The position numbers and the translations under genes were made by a program. From positions 1 through 64,000 of the forward strand of contig JAILAA010000034.1 in NCBI GenBank assembly GCA_024681875.1: a stretch of DNA of 64,000 bases, given 5' to 3'. Shown in pieces: positions 1 to 9,209 of this stretch. Source of the stretch: Prevotella sp. Its GTDB lineage: Bacteria; Bacteroidota; Bacteroidia; Bacteroidales; Bacteroidaceae. Below the pieces are notes generated by a model. The model was not told the origin of the DNA, did no database searches, and saw only the letters and a list, made by a program, of their open reading frames with translations. The number at the start of each line of letters is the position of its first letter. Within the stretch, counting starts at the first letter, position 1.

Positions 1-16
1 TTAATTTATTTACAAC

Positions 17-3000
17 ATGAAAAAAAGATTCATCAGTAAATTGCTTATGGCAGCCCTCGTTGTGGTTACCATGGGCGTTTTTTCGTCCTGTAAGGACTAC
101 GATGATGATATCAACGCCAACACCGCGTTGATTAACAAGTTGCAGGAACAAGTCAACTTGCTGGAGACTGCTGCTGCTAAGGCTCAGGAGACTGCCGATA
201 AGGCTGTGCAGGCTGCCAAGGACGCTCAGGACACTGCCGATGCTGCTGCTATTGCTGCTTCTAATGCGCAGGATGCCGCAGACAGGGCTCAACTGACTGC
301 CGAGGCTGCTCAGAGTGCTGCTGACGCTGCTGCTGCACTGGCTAAGTCTGAAGCTGCTCAAGCTAAGGCCGATGCTCTCGATTCCCTCTACAAATATGCA
401 AGGGATCTGCAGAATGAAATCAATCTGAAGGTTGACCAGACGGAGTTTGATCAGAAGATTAAAGCTCTCAACGAAAAGGATGGTGAGCTGCAGGATGCTA
501 TTGACAGACTTGCAGGCCAACTCGGTGATTTGACCACTCTTGTGAACACCAACCACACCGCTGTCAACGCAAGAATCGACTCTGTCATCAGAAACTTCGT
601 CACCAAAGGCGACTTAGAAGTTGCTATTGCCGGTCTGGACTTGAAAATTCAGGCTCAGGTGAAGGATAGCATGAACGCTTTGCGTGTACTCATCAACAAG
701 AATGCTGAGGATATTAGCGCTAACGCCCTTGATATCGTGTATCTCTATCAGATTACTGAGCAGATTAAGGCTAACTATGTCACAATTCAGGCTCTTGACG
801 ATCGTTTGGCTAACTATGTGACTTCTGCTACTTTGAAGGATTCGCTCAGCAATCTTCGCTCAGCCATCACCACTGCATACGAGATTGCTATTGCCAACGC
901 TACCAGACCTCTGATTGATCAGCTCGCAACGATTGCTCCTATGGTTGCCCAGCATGACGCTGACATCACCACACTTAAGACAGCTATGCAAAATGCTGAG
1001 GATGCTATTAGTACCCTCAACAACATTACCATCCCTGCTATCAATCAGGATATTCAGGACCTGAAGGACGGCAAGGCTGACAAGTCGGTTGTGGATGCCC
1101 TTGGCGAAAAGGTGCAGACGAACATTGATAATATCGCTGAACTCTTCGGTCGCATGGCAGCTGTGGAGACTGAGGCTGCTAAGATTGCAGGCATCCTCAC
1201 TCAGCTTGGCACAATCAATGGACAAATCGCTTCACTTCAGGGTACTGCATCTGACCACGAGGGACGTATTGGGGCTCTGGAGACAGCTAAGGGACAACTG
1301 GAGCAGCAGTTGCGCGACCTCGGACAGCGCGTGGGTATCGCTGAGAGTAACATCGCTACCCTGCAGGGTCAGATGAGCACACTCCTCGACACTACTATCC
1401 CCGCCATCAATAAGGCTATCAAGGACCTTGGCGACAAGGTGGCTGTGTTCATCGAGTTCACCAACAAGAACATCACCAGCCTGGTTTCGAAGCCCAGCTA
1501 CTGGACCTATGGCTTCCCCACCATCGAAGCTACTATCGTCCGTGAGCAGAATGTCTATGATTTCGAGGGAGAAGGCGTTAAGGGTAAGACCGTAAGTGAA
1601 TATTCTGAGGAAGCTACTGCCATTGGTGAAGATGGCTACGCTTTCGAGCTGTCTGCAAAATATTGGGTGAACCCCTCTACTGTCACCGAGGAATTCTTGA
1701 AGAACAATTATACATATTGGTTCGATGAGGTTGCTGCTAAGAACTATATCACACGTGGCAACGAAGATGAGTTAAAAGCTGGATTCAAGGATGTCAGATT
1801 CGATTCTTATAAAGACGGCGTGCTGACCGTGAAGTTCAATTTCGACAAGGGTGCTAATGTCAACAATGCCCTTACTCACTATGACGAGGACTTTGGCCTC
1901 ACTCCTACTTACGCTTGGACCACCACCATCGCTCTGCAGGCTACTCGTATCAACACTGAAGATGAGAATAAAGCTAACCTTGACGACAACCGCGTTGTTA
2001 CATCTGACTATGCAATCGTAGTTCCCACTTATCTGGATAACCTGCTTCTGGGTAACAATAAGTATGAGTCTACTGGTCATGATGGTGAGGGTAACCACAA
2101 GTGGCACCTCAACACAACCTACGCTGGCGCTGCCAATGACGACGCTAAGGGATTATATTCCTTCGAGATTAGCCGTGACGATGCTGCTGAGGTGATTGAC
2201 TTCAATGACTACATTGATGTTCACTACAATGACTGCGACGAAGTTTGGAGCAACGATGAGGCTCAGGAGAAAGGCTTCGAGTTTGAGTACACGCTGCTCA
2301 CCAATGAGGATGTTTGGAATCTCGACGGTTCGAATATCTCCATCAAGGAGGGTCAGAACGTTGCTGGAAACACCGGTGAGGACAAGGCTGCTATCGTCCG
2401 CGTTGAGCTGATTGCTAATGGAAACACCTATGCTTATGGTTATGTAACCGTGCTGATGGAGAATTCCTCTCTCGATCTTGAAATTGAGACCGAACTCACG
2501 CTGAACTGCGAATATGATGAGCAGGGCAATGAGCTGCCCTTCACAGCTTCTTACAGCTGGAGCGATCTCATGGACAAGATTGAGAATGGTCTTGGACAGG
2601 ATATCGATTGGACACTCTGCGACTTCGTTCCCGCTAATCCTACAGCTGCAGCACCCAACGCTGGTCCTTACACCAAGTTCGACGAGAAGAACAGCACAAC
2701 TGCTTCTACCACTCTGAAGGGTGCTATCCAGCACGTGGATGATAACCTGGTATGGCAGTTCACCAATGATGAGGTAAGGTCTGCATTCTATAAGAACGGC
2801 AAACCCAAGAATACCACGAACTATACTGCTTGGATCCGCATCGTGCCTAATGACAAAGGTATCTTACAGGGCTTCGCTCAGATTAACATCAAGGTGGTTA
2901 TCACTAAGGTGACTTATCCTGAGGGCTACAGCGGCAAGGACGATCGTATCTACAGATACTGGTTCAAGCAGTTCACTGCACTGATTCAGACTGATCCCGA

Positions 3001-4207
3001 ACTCCGTCAGGAAATCCACGCTAATGTTGAGACCGTTGGACAGCCGGGTAATACTACCAATCCGTTCGACCTCTCTGAGGCTCAGCTGATGAATACTATC
3101 GAGGCTAATGACGAATTTGTGATTCGCGTATCTGACGCCTTCTATAACAAGCTGCACGACATTAAGAACGCATTCGTTATCGAGCCCGTTGAAGGATTCA
3201 AGTTCAGCCTCGATCCTGCGAAGAACTTCCTCTATGGTACGCTCTACTTCGATGCTACCAAGTACTATGTCTACAAGAGAGCCGATGAAGGCAAGAACAT
3301 CAACGAGGTTACCATGACCGACCTGCAGAAGGCTAACACATTTGCTATCGGTGCTTCGGGTGCTAAGTATCTCCTCTTCTTGATGAATGCCAACTCAAAT
3401 ACCTTGATGGCTGTTAAGGAGAACGATGCTCATGAAATCTACGTTTCTACTGCTAATGCTCAGGATGTTGTTAAGATCTATTCAACTTACAACAGACAGG
3501 CAGGCTTCTTCGGCCGTCAGGATCCGACTCACGACTACGCTCGTGACCTGCTCAACCACACTTCACACCTCCAGTTGGGTGCTGGTGAGACCTTCACAAC
3601 TCACATGCTGCTGAACAACACTGAATACTGTCTGCCGGTTGCTATCACTGGTAACCAGTTCGACATCCGCTGGCTGCGTCCTATCACCGGCAAGCTGAAT
3701 GAGAACAAGGAAGTGATCGACGCTAAGGACGGTGGTGCTGTCATCAACCTCGGTGAGCTCGTAACCTTCGAGGATTGGCGCTACTCTGAGTCTTCTACTG
3801 ACTATGAGTTCTATGTGAACTGGAATGCCAAGAAGGAGAAGTGGGAGTCGAAGAACTTCGAATACTTCAACTACTACGGTGTGAAGACCATCAACCCGAA
3901 CCTCGAGCTTGCTCAGACCGACATCAACGGTGACTGGGATCTGTTGAGCCACTTCGATGGTGTTGTCTTCGACTGGATTAAGTATGAGCCTGCTGCAGGC
4001 GAGGAGATTCTGCCGTTCGCTGATGAGGCTGACTTCATCGAGAAGATGGGTTACATCCTCTACCAGAACAACGGCCTGAACGTCTCGACCTTCAAGGTGA
4101 AGCTGCCCGTTACCATCGAGTACGACTGGGGTTACACCGCTGCTGTTGACATCGTCATTACCATCGTGAAGACTGAGGGCCAGCCCATCAGCTCACGCAG
4201 AAAGTAA
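17..4207 (+). CDS. Large alanine-rich coiled-coil surface lipoprotein (function unknown)
   Basis: A 1396-residue protein with a lipoprotein signal peptide; the hydrophobic stretch ends in FSSC, so Cys25 is the likely lipidated residue. Residues ~35-490 are almost entirely helical: a very Ala-rich part (~50-120, repeats of the AAKAQETADKA type) and then heptad-like segments. From ~490 (YWTYGFPTIEA) to the end the sequence turns into Tyr/Asn/Asp-rich, beta-type sequence with no motif I recognise. The picture is a long coiled-coil stalk anchored in the outer membrane carrying a C-terminal globular or fibrous part. Codon choice is strongly biased (GCT for Ala, AAG for Lys, ATC, AAC), suggesting high expression. 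A strong terminator follows. The promoter lies outside the window. I cannot assign a function; a stalk-like adhesin or envelope spacer is only a guess. Confidence 0.9.
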   Translation: MKKRFISKLLMAALVVVTMGVFSSCKDYDDDINANTALINKLQEQVNLLETAAAKAQETADKAVQAAKDAQDTADAAAIAASNAQDAADRAQLTAEAAQSAADAAAALAKSEAAQAKADALDSLYKYARDLQNEINLKVDQTEFDQKIKALNEKDGELQDAIDRLAGQLGDLTTLVNTNHTAVNARIDSVIRNFVTKGDLEVAIAGLDLKIQAQVKDSMNALRVLINKNAEDISANALDIVYLYQITEQIKANYVTIQALDDRLANYVTSATLKDSLSNLRSAITTAYEIAIANATRPLIDQLATIAPMVAQHDADITTLKTAMQNAEDAISTLNNITIPAINQDIQDLKDGKADKSVVDALGEKVQTNIDNIAELFGRMAAVETEAAKIAGILTQLGTINGQIASLQGTASDHEGRIGALETAKGQLEQQLRDLGQRVGIAESNIATLQGQMSTLLDTTIPAINKAIKDLGDKVAVFIEFTNKNITSLVSKPSYWTYGFPTIEATIVREQNVYDFEGEGVKGKTVSEYSEEATAIGEDGYAFELSAKYWVNPSTVTEEFLKNNYTYWFDEVAAKNYITRGNEDELKAGFKDVRFDSYKDGVLTVKFNFDKGANVNNALTHYDEDFGLTPTYAWTTTIALQATRINTEDENKANLDDNRVVTSDYAIVVPTYLDNLLLGNNKYESTGHDGEGNHKWHLNTTYAGAANDDAKGLYSFEISRDDAAEVIDFNDYIDVHYNDCDEVWSNDEAQEKGFEFEYTLLTNEDVWNLDGSNISIKEGQNVAGNTGEDKAAIVRVELIANGNTYAYGYVTVLMENSSLDLEIETELTLNCEYDEQGNELPFTASYSWSDLMDKIENGLGQDIDWTLCDFVPANPTAAAPNAGPYTKFDEKNSTTASTTLKGAIQHVDDNLVWQFTNDEVRSAFYKNGKPKNTTNYTAWIRIVPNDKGILQGFAQINIKVVITKVTYPEGYSGKDDRIYRYWFKQFTALIQTDPELRQEIHANVETVGQPGNTTNPFDLSEAQLMNTIEANDEFVIRVSDAFYNKLHDIKNAFVIEPVEGFKFSLDPAKNFLYGTLYFDATKYYVYKRADEGKNINEVTMTDLQKANTFAIGASGAKYLLFLMNANSNTLMAVKENDAHEIYVSTANAQDVVKIYSTYNRQAGFFGRQDPTHDYARDLLNHTSHLQLGAGETFTTHMLLNNTEYCLPVAITGNQFDIRWLRPITGKLNENKEVIDAKDGGAVINLGELVTFEDWRYSESSTDYEFYVNWNAKKEKWESKNFEYFNYYGVKTINPNLELAQTDINGDWDLLSHFDGVVFDWIKYEPAAGEEILPFADEADFIEKMGYILYQNNGLNVSTFKVKLPVTIEYDWGYTAAVDIVITIVKTEGQPISSRRK

Positions 4208-4236
4208 TCATTGTCATTACAGATAAAAAATGAAAA

Positions 4237-4268
4237 GGGGTGCCAACCATGAGTTGGCACCCTTTTTT
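4237..4268 (+). terminator. Rho-independent terminator after the coiled-coil lipoprotein gene
   Basis: A perfect 10-bp stem (GGGTGCCAAC at 4238-4247, GTTGGCACCC at 4253-4262) with a 5-nt loop is followed by six T residues. A-residues precede the stem, so it could also work weakly in the other direction. Confidence 0.93.
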
Positions 4269-4302
4269 CACTATCTTTCTTCAATTTTTTTTCACATTCT
4301 TA

Positions 4303-4332
4303 TTGTCAGTTCAAAAAATTGTTGTAAATTTG
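4303..4332 (+). promoter_or_regulatory. Bacteroidota-type promoter for the small lipoprotein/OmpA pair
   Basis: TTG at 4303-4305 and TAAATTTG at 4325-4332 are separated by 19 bp, matching the minus-33/minus-7 consensus of the primary sigma factor of Bacteroidota. It sits 37 bp before the ATG at 4370. Confidence 0.75.
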
Positions 4333-4369
4333 CACTCGAATTATATATAGTTGTGAATATATTATAGAG

Positions 4370-4891
4370 ATGAAAAGCAAGTATCTCGTCCTGATTGCAG
4401 CCGTTATCGCCTTGATGACAGCGTGCAAAGGGAAAAATGAGGCTCCAAAGCCAACTGATCCGCTGGCGCCTCAAATGACTGTGTCAGCATACGACACCAC
4501 AACGGTGCAGCAGCTGACTTGTGACTTCTTGGAACAGGTGAAGGAAGGAAAGGTGGATGAAGCTTTGTCGCGCTTATATGTACTTGAGAATGACGAAGTC
4601 AAGCCCCTTCCTGATGACCAGAAACCTAATTGCCGCTTCTGGCTTGGTATGTACCAGGTGTATGACTATCGCATCACTGAGTATACGTTCTTTAAGGAGA
4701 CAGATTCTGAAGTGAAGTATGAGCTGACCATTGAAGATCCGCTTACAACTCAGGATCCCGCCCGTATCACGGGTCTGATTCGTCCCGTACGCCGCAATGG
4801 TGCTTGGTACATCACCCTTGCTAATTCCAAGACTGAGACGTTTAAATCCGAAATTGACTCCCTGCGTGATTTACGTAATACGCAAGAATGA
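4370..4891 (+). CDS. Small lipoprotein of unknown function
   Basis: 173 residues with a lipoprotein signal peptide (LMTAC, Cys19). After a charged, Pro-containing linker the mature part is a compact alpha/beta-looking domain of ~140 residues with conserved-looking aromatic segments (CRFWLGMYQVYDYRITEYTF). I do not recognise a named family; the layout (short helical start, then several strands) resembles small NTF2-like or Bacteroidota envelope lipoproteins, but this is not established. It has its own promoter and lies 31 bp before the OmpA-family gene, so the two are probably co-transcribed and this protein likely works in the envelope near it. Confidence 0.85.
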   Translation: MKSKYLVLIAAVIALMTACKGKNEAPKPTDPLAPQMTVSAYDTTTVQQLTCDFLEQVKEGKVDEALSRLYVLENDEVKPLPDDQKPNCRFWLGMYQVYDYRITEYTFFKETDSEVKYELTIEDPLTTQDPARITGLIRPVRRNGAWYITLANSKTETFKSEIDSLRDLRNTQE

Positions 4892-4922
4892 TTAACAAGA
4901 TTTTATAAATTTAAATACACTA

Positions 4923-6077
4923 ATGCTTATGAAGATGAAAAAAATTATCGCTGCTGCTTTGCTCCTGATGAGCGGCACGGCTATGGCACAGAACACATAC
5001 ACGGCTGCCGACGGCACTGAGTATGAGTTCAACAAGCACGCCTTCATCACCGTTGGCGGTGGTTTGCAGTACACTCTTGGCGAGGCCAAGTTCAGTGACC
5101 TGCTGTCACCTAACTTCCAGTTAGGCTTGGGCTACCAGTTCTCACCCGTCATTGCCGCCCGTATTCAGGCTAACGGCATTCAGTCAATGGGTGGTTGGAG
5201 TGGTTTCCAGGCAACACCTGCTGATGTTCCCTACACAGAGACCTACAAGTACAGCTATGTGGCTCCTGGCATCGACGTGATGTTCAACCTTTCTAACCTC
5301 ATTTGCGGCTACAATCCTACCCGCGTGTTCAATTTGAGCGCCTTCCTTGGTGGTGGTGCCAATATTGCTTGGGGTAATGACGACGCACAGGCCATCGGTC
5401 AGAATCTGGGCGCACGCGCAGGTGCTTATAACCTGGAGTATCTCTGGGACGGCTCAAAGATCAATCCTTTCGGCCGTGGCGGTCTTATGGCAGCCATCCG
5501 TCTGAGCGATAAGCTGAACCTTGTTGTCGAGGGTAACGCCAACCTGCTGAGCGACCACTACAACTCAAAGAAGGCTGGCAACGCTGACTGGTATTTCAAC
5601 GGTCTCGTTGGTCTGCGCTTCAACCTTGGCGAGAGCTACACGAAGAGAGAGGCAGTTGTCACTCCTCCTCCCACACAGCCCGAGACTATCCCCACAGTGC
5701 CCGTGGTGACCACTCCGAAGCCCGATCCCGTTACACCTCCTGTGGAGACTGTAGAGCCTCTGCGTCGTGACATCTTCTTCGTTATCAATAAGTACGAGGT
5801 TCGTCCTGACGAGAAGGTGAAGGTTGCCGAGATTGCCGAGTATCTGAAGAAGTATCCCAATGCCAAGGTTGCTCTTTGCGGCTATGCTGACGCACAGACG
5901 GGTAACGACCGCATCAACGATCGTCTTGGCTTGCAGCGTGTGACTGTGGTAAAGGATATGCTGGTGAAGGAGTATGGTATTCCTGAGAGCCGTATCACAG
6001 CTGACAGCAAGGGCGCCCGCGAGCAACCCTTCGCCATCAACGAGCAGAACCGTGTCACTATCGCTATTGCTGAGTAA
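4923..6077 (+). CDS. OmpA-family outer membrane protein
   Basis: 384 residues. A signal peptide (cleavage near AMA-QN) is followed by an N-terminal membrane beta-barrel (to ~residue 235, with alternating aromatic strands such as FQLGLGYQFSPVIAARIQ). Next comes a Pro/Thr-rich linker (~245-285, TPPPTQPETIPTVPV) and a C-terminal OmpA domain (~288-380). The domain carries the expected peptidoglycan-binding features: FFVINKYEVRPDE, CGYADAQTG with the diaminopimelate-contacting Asp, and NDRLGLQRV. It ties the outer membrane to the wall. Three ATGs (4923, 4929, 4935) could start it; the signal peptide is intact from any of them. Likely in one transcript with the upstream lipoprotein gene, and closed by a terminator at 6112. 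Confidence 0.93.
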   Translation: MLMKMKKIIAAALLLMSGTAMAQNTYTAADGTEYEFNKHAFITVGGGLQYTLGEAKFSDLLSPNFQLGLGYQFSPVIAARIQANGIQSMGGWSGFQATPADVPYTETYKYSYVAPGIDVMFNLSNLICGYNPTRVFNLSAFLGGGANIAWGNDDAQAIGQNLGARAGAYNLEYLWDGSKINPFGRGGLMAAIRLSDKLNLVVEGNANLLSDHYNSKKAGNADWYFNGLVGLRFNLGESYTKREAVVTPPPTQPETIPTVPVVTTPKPDPVTPPVETVEPLRRDIFFVINKYEVRPDEKVKVAEIAEYLKKYPNAKVALCGYADAQTGNDRINDRLGLQRVTVVKDMLVKEYGIPESRITADSKGAREQPFAINEQNRVTIAIAE

Positions 6078-6111
6078 GCAGGCATTACCGACCATTCATT
6101 CTAACAAAATA

Positions 6112-6146
6112 GGGACCGACAACATTCCGTTGCCGGTCCCCTTTTT
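6112..6146 (+). terminator. Terminator after the OmpA-family gene, probably bidirectional
   Basis: GGGACCG (6112-6118) pairs with CGGTCCC (6134-6140), extended inward by CAAC/GTTG across one A-C mismatch, and is followed by CTTTTT. On the minus strand the same stem is followed by TATTTTG, so it could also end the convergent nrdDG transcript. Confidence 0.88.
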
Positions 6147-6189
6147 ATACCCATTCACAAGCGTGAAATATGCTGCTGTAGGAAGCAGC

Positions 6190-6657
6190 CTATCGCTGCC
6201 AGAAGCGAGAGGTGATGTCCTGCTTTGTGCCGTCTGGCAGGATGCGGTAAAGGCGTTGGTTGGTGTTAGGGCTTTTCAGCGCTCCCAGATGGCGTATAAA
6301 GGGCCCCACTTTGATGTAGTCGAAGTCGACTACGTTGACGTCGGCAGAGATGATGGTGCGTCCACTATACCATGCCACATGGAATTCCGGATACTCCTCA
6401 TGCATGTACTGAGCCAGAAGATTGATGCCCTTCGGGTCGGAATCGCCGCCCATGAATGCTATGCATGTGATATCACGGCCATATTGGACGACGAAATCGT
6501 CCAGCGCAGCGGTGTCGAGGGGCATACCGATGTCCTCCCACAGATACTGGCTGTGACATCCAGGACAGTGACACGGGCAATTACTGATGTTAATTGCCAG
6601 TGTCACTTCGTCCGGAATCTCCTGGAAAACAATCCCTGTATTGACGTATTTGAGCAT
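6190..6657 (-). CDS. nrdG: Anaerobic ribonucleotide reductase activating protein (radical SAM)
   Basis: 155 residues. This small radical SAM enzyme uses a [4Fe-4S] cluster and S-adenosylmethionine to put the glycyl radical onto NrdD. The cluster motif CxxxCxxC is visible at the start (within SNCPCHCPGCHSQ, first Cys ~27). GGDSDP is the glycine-rich SAM-contact region typical of the family. Length matches the usual ~150-160. It lies downstream of nrdD on the same strand, the usual order. The 154-bp spacer to nrdD is unusually rich in inverted repeats. It converges with the OmpA-family gene. Confidence 0.95.
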   Translation of the reverse strand: MLKYVNTGIVFQEIPDEVTLAINISNCPCHCPGCHSQYLWEDIGMPLDTAALDDFVVQYGRDITCIAFMGGDSDPKGINLLAQYMHEEYPEFHVAWYSGRTIISADVNVVDFDYIKVGPFIRHLGALKSPNTNQRLYRILPDGTKQDITSRFWQR

Positions 6658-6670
6658 ACTTTTGATTTTA

Positions 6671-6804
6671 GAATTAAGAGTTAAGAATTTAGAGTTATCG
6701 GCTTTGGCGATTAAGAATTATCAATTATGCTACTGGATAATTCAAAATTCTTACGTCTTAATTGCCCCAACGGGCAACAACTCTAAATTCTTAACTCTTA
6801 ATTC
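6671..6804. repeat. Perfect 26-bp inverted repeat in the nrdD-nrdG spacer
   Basis: Arms at 6671-6696 and 6779-6804 are perfect reverse complements built of the words GAATTAAGAG and TTAAGAATTT. The 82 bp between them hold further partial copies (TTAAGAATTATCAATTAT, GATAATTCAAAATTC). The whole spacer is made of this low-complexity material. The stem could form in the nrdDG mRNA. Related words recur at 13796-13815. Confidence 0.9.
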
Positions 6805-6811
6805 ATCATTA

Positions 6812-8905
6812 CTACGCCGTGGCGTAGAATCTCCGTGCTGCTTCTTCCTGGCGTGCCTGAGAGAAGTTGCTGACGCGTTTCAGATAGCCGATGATGCGGG
6901 TCATGTAGTCGACGTTCTTTGAGTGGCATTTGGGGCACTCCTTGAGGTATCTCTTGTCGATGTGTCCGCAGTCGTTGCACACGGTGTTGGGAATGTTGAA
7001 CGTGAAGTAGTTGCAGCCCTCCTTGGCGGCTACCTTCAGCAGCTGCATGTACTGTTCCTTCGACAGGTGCTCCTCCAGGTTCATGTGCAGTGCCGAGCCG
7101 CCTGTGAGGTGCTTGATGTAGGGCTCGCCGTGCAGCTTGAACTTGTCGATGACGCTGAGCGAGTCGTCCTCTACGACGTAGAAGTAGCTGTTGTAGCAGT
7201 CGCGCGGCACGAAATAGCCGTCCTCGCGGTCCCACTTGGCGTGCTTAACGCCCACGTTCTCGGCGGGAATCATCTCGCAGTTAAACATTACGTCCTTGGT
7301 ACGGTACTGCTTGTTATATTTCTCGATGAGGCCGAGGATGCCCTGCACAAACTGCTGGTACTTCTCGTTGGGCGTGATGCGCAGTCCCATGAACTCTGCG
7401 GCTTCCACGAGACCGTTGATGCCGATGGTGAGGTACTGGCGGCCGATGTTGATGTAGCCTGCGTCGAACAGGGGCAACATGCCGTGAGCCTGCAGCTCCT
7501 TCAAGTTCTCGTTGTAGGCCAGCTGCACTTTGTGGCAGAGGTCGATGACGCCGCCGAGGTATTCCAGATAGTCTATCTTATGGTTGACGGCGTACTGGAT
7601 GCAGCGGTTCAGGTTGATGGTGAGCACACTCTTCGAGCCTGTGGATACGCCTCCGGCGCCCAGGGTATAGCTGAAACCGTTGTCGGTGATCTCGTTGCGC
7701 AGGCGGCAGCAGGACGACAGCGAGTCTGCGTTGTCGCTCATATAGGTGAAGAAGCTGTGTCCCTCGCTGTACATCTCAGCGGTGAACTCTCCCCATTCTT
7801 TATCCATCGGCTCTCCGTCCTTGTCGGTCAGCAGGGCCATCGTCTCCACGGGGAAGGTCAGCAGGGTCTTCGTGCGTTCCTTGTTAAACCACTTCATAAA
7901 GCGCTTCTGCAGCCACGAGAGGCCGTCCCAGTCGGGCTTTGAGCCGTCGGGGAAGTAGAACTCGCCGAAGATGCTGTCGAAGTAATATTTGTCGTAGTAG
8001 GCCACGTTCCAGAACACTGCCTGATAGTTGCGTGCGCCGGTGGGCTGGTTGAGCGTGTAGACAATCTGCTCGAAGTAGTCGGTGATGACCTTGTCCAGTG
8101 TGCGATGCTTCAGCGAGAGGTCTACTACCTCGTCAGTACGTTTCCAGTAGTCCAAGCCGAACTCCTTGCCGATGAAGTAGTTCATGTACATCAGGAACTC
8201 AGGGGTGGCGCAGGCGCCGCTGAGCATCGACGAGACCATGAACACCATGTTGACGAAACCACCGCAATAGGACTTCAGGTTGGTGGGTGCTGTCGAGTTG
8301 CCGCCGATGCTGATGGTGCCGCCGATGAGCCAGGGGTACATCGTGATGGAGGCACAGTAGTTGGCGAGGCTCGTCTCGTCGTTCTTGTATATAAAGTGGT
8401 GTGTCAACTTGTCGATATACTCATCGGCCAGCGGTTTGCCGTACATCTTCTTGATGCGGTCTACGAGCAGGCGGCGGTTCAAGCGGATGAAGTTCGACTT
8501 GGGCAGCTCGCCAATGAGCGTGGCAATGTTCTTGTGCTCCACGTTGGCGTTTGCGTCATACTTCGAGCCTGTGGCGGCGTTGACGCTTTCCATGTACTCA
8601 GACAGGAATGTCATCTTCTCCAGCGTCTCGCGGTCTTCGGTGTGCTGCTGGCGATAGAGAATGAACGACTTGGCCACATTATAGAATCCCTCGCGCATGA
8701 GGGCTTCCTCCACCTGGTTCTGGATGTCCTCCACCTTGATGTCGTCGTGCATGTCGAGGTGGCTCAGGATTTTTGAGATGGTGCCCAGGTCAGCCGGTTC
8801 ATCTACACTTTGGAACGCCTTGACGATGGCGTTCATAATTTTGTCGAGCGAGAAGGCATCTTTTGATCCGTCTCTTTTTGTGATGGTAAAGTTTTTGATT
8901 TCCAT
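6812..8905 (-). CDS. nrdD: Anaerobic ribonucleoside-triphosphate reductase
   Basis: 697 residues from the chosen ATG at 8905 (MEIKNFTITKRDG); an upstream ATG at 8926 is possible. It reduces ribonucleoside triphosphates to deoxy forms under anoxia with a glycyl radical. The N-terminal ATP cone (residues ~3-90, KRDGSKDAFSLDKI) regulates activity and specificity. The C-terminus has the zinc site with two CxxC pairs (VCNDCGH and CPKCHS) and the radical loop RIIGYLKRV, whose glycine carries the radical. Length agrees with E. coli NrdD (~712). It pairs with nrdG downstream. A minus-strand promoter lies ~100 bp upstream; no NrdR box was noticed. Confidence 0.96.
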   Translation of the reverse strand: MEIKNFTITKRDGSKDAFSLDKIMNAIVKAFQSVDEPADLGTISKILSHLDMHDDIKVEDIQNQVEEALMREGFYNVAKSFILYRQQHTEDRETLEKMTFLSEYMESVNAATGSKYDANANVEHKNIATLIGELPKSNFIRLNRRLLVDRIKKMYGKPLADEYIDKLTHHFIYKNDETSLANYCASITMYPWLIGGTISIGGNSTAPTNLKSYCGGFVNMVFMVSSMLSGACATPEFLMYMNYFIGKEFGLDYWKRTDEVVDLSLKHRTLDKVITDYFEQIVYTLNQPTGARNYQAVFWNVAYYDKYYFDSIFGEFYFPDGSKPDWDGLSWLQKRFMKWFNKERTKTLLTFPVETMALLTDKDGEPMDKEWGEFTAEMYSEGHSFFTYMSDNADSLSSCCRLRNEITDNGFSYTLGAGGVSTGSKSVLTINLNRCIQYAVNHKIDYLEYLGGVIDLCHKVQLAYNENLKELQAHGMLPLFDAGYINIGRQYLTIGINGLVEAAEFMGLRITPNEKYQQFVQGILGLIEKYNKQYRTKDVMFNCEMIPAENVGVKHAKWDREDGYFVPRDCYNSYFYVVEDDSLSVIDKFKLHGEPYIKHLTGGSALHMNLEEHLSKEQYMQLLKVAAKEGCNYFTFNIPNTVCNDCGHIDKRYLKECPKCHSKNVDYMTRIIGYLKRVSNFSQARQEEAARRFYATA

Positions 8906-9026
8906 TATATTGTTGGTTCTTAGCATGTTGTCGGTTTCTGACTTGAGGTTTTGTTCTCCGTTTTGGAAAACTTTTTCATTTTTGTCGGAGAAGAAGTTTT
9001 CCGTTTTGGTGAACGCGATTCGGGTG

Positions 9027-9057
9027 CAAAGGTAATACAATTTCGCAAAAGGTACAA
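9027..9057 (-). promoter_or_regulatory. Promoter for nrdD
   Basis: On the minus strand TACCTTTG (9034-9027) is preceded by TTG (9057-9055) at 20-bp spacing. It gives an nrdD leader of roughly 115 nt. It is divergent from the dacB promoter in the same ~300-bp gap; the rest of the gap shows nothing else that I recognise. Confidence 0.7.
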
Positions 9058-9173
9058 CTTTTCTTTCTGATTTTTTTTATTTTTTTTCGGCCAAATGTTG
9101 GCACTGCACCTTCCGTCGTTTCTTCCGTCGAAGGTACTTTCGCTTGGAAGAGCAAAGAAAAACCGAGTTTTCC

Positions 9174-9204
9174 TTTGCTTTTCTCTCTCTAATTCGTACC
9201 TTTG
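9174..9204 (+). promoter_or_regulatory. Promoter overlapping the start of the dacB-like gene
   Basis: TTTG (9174-9177), 19-bp spacer, TACCTTTG (9197-9204): a full match to the Bacteroidota consensus. The expected transcription start (~4-8 nt after the box) falls at or next to the ATG at 9210, so the mRNA may be leaderless. Confidence 0.82.
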
Positions 9205-9209
9205 CACCG

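Noticed and set aside
5974..6684. 236-aa plus-strand ORF opposite nrdG
   Set aside because: It lies almost wholly on the complement of nrdG, which has clear motifs, and runs into low-complexity repeat DNA; a shadow ORF.
9144..9209. Longer N-terminus for the dacB-like protein
   Set aside because: The upstream ATG lies before the promoter, and the ATG at 9210 begins a proper signal peptide.
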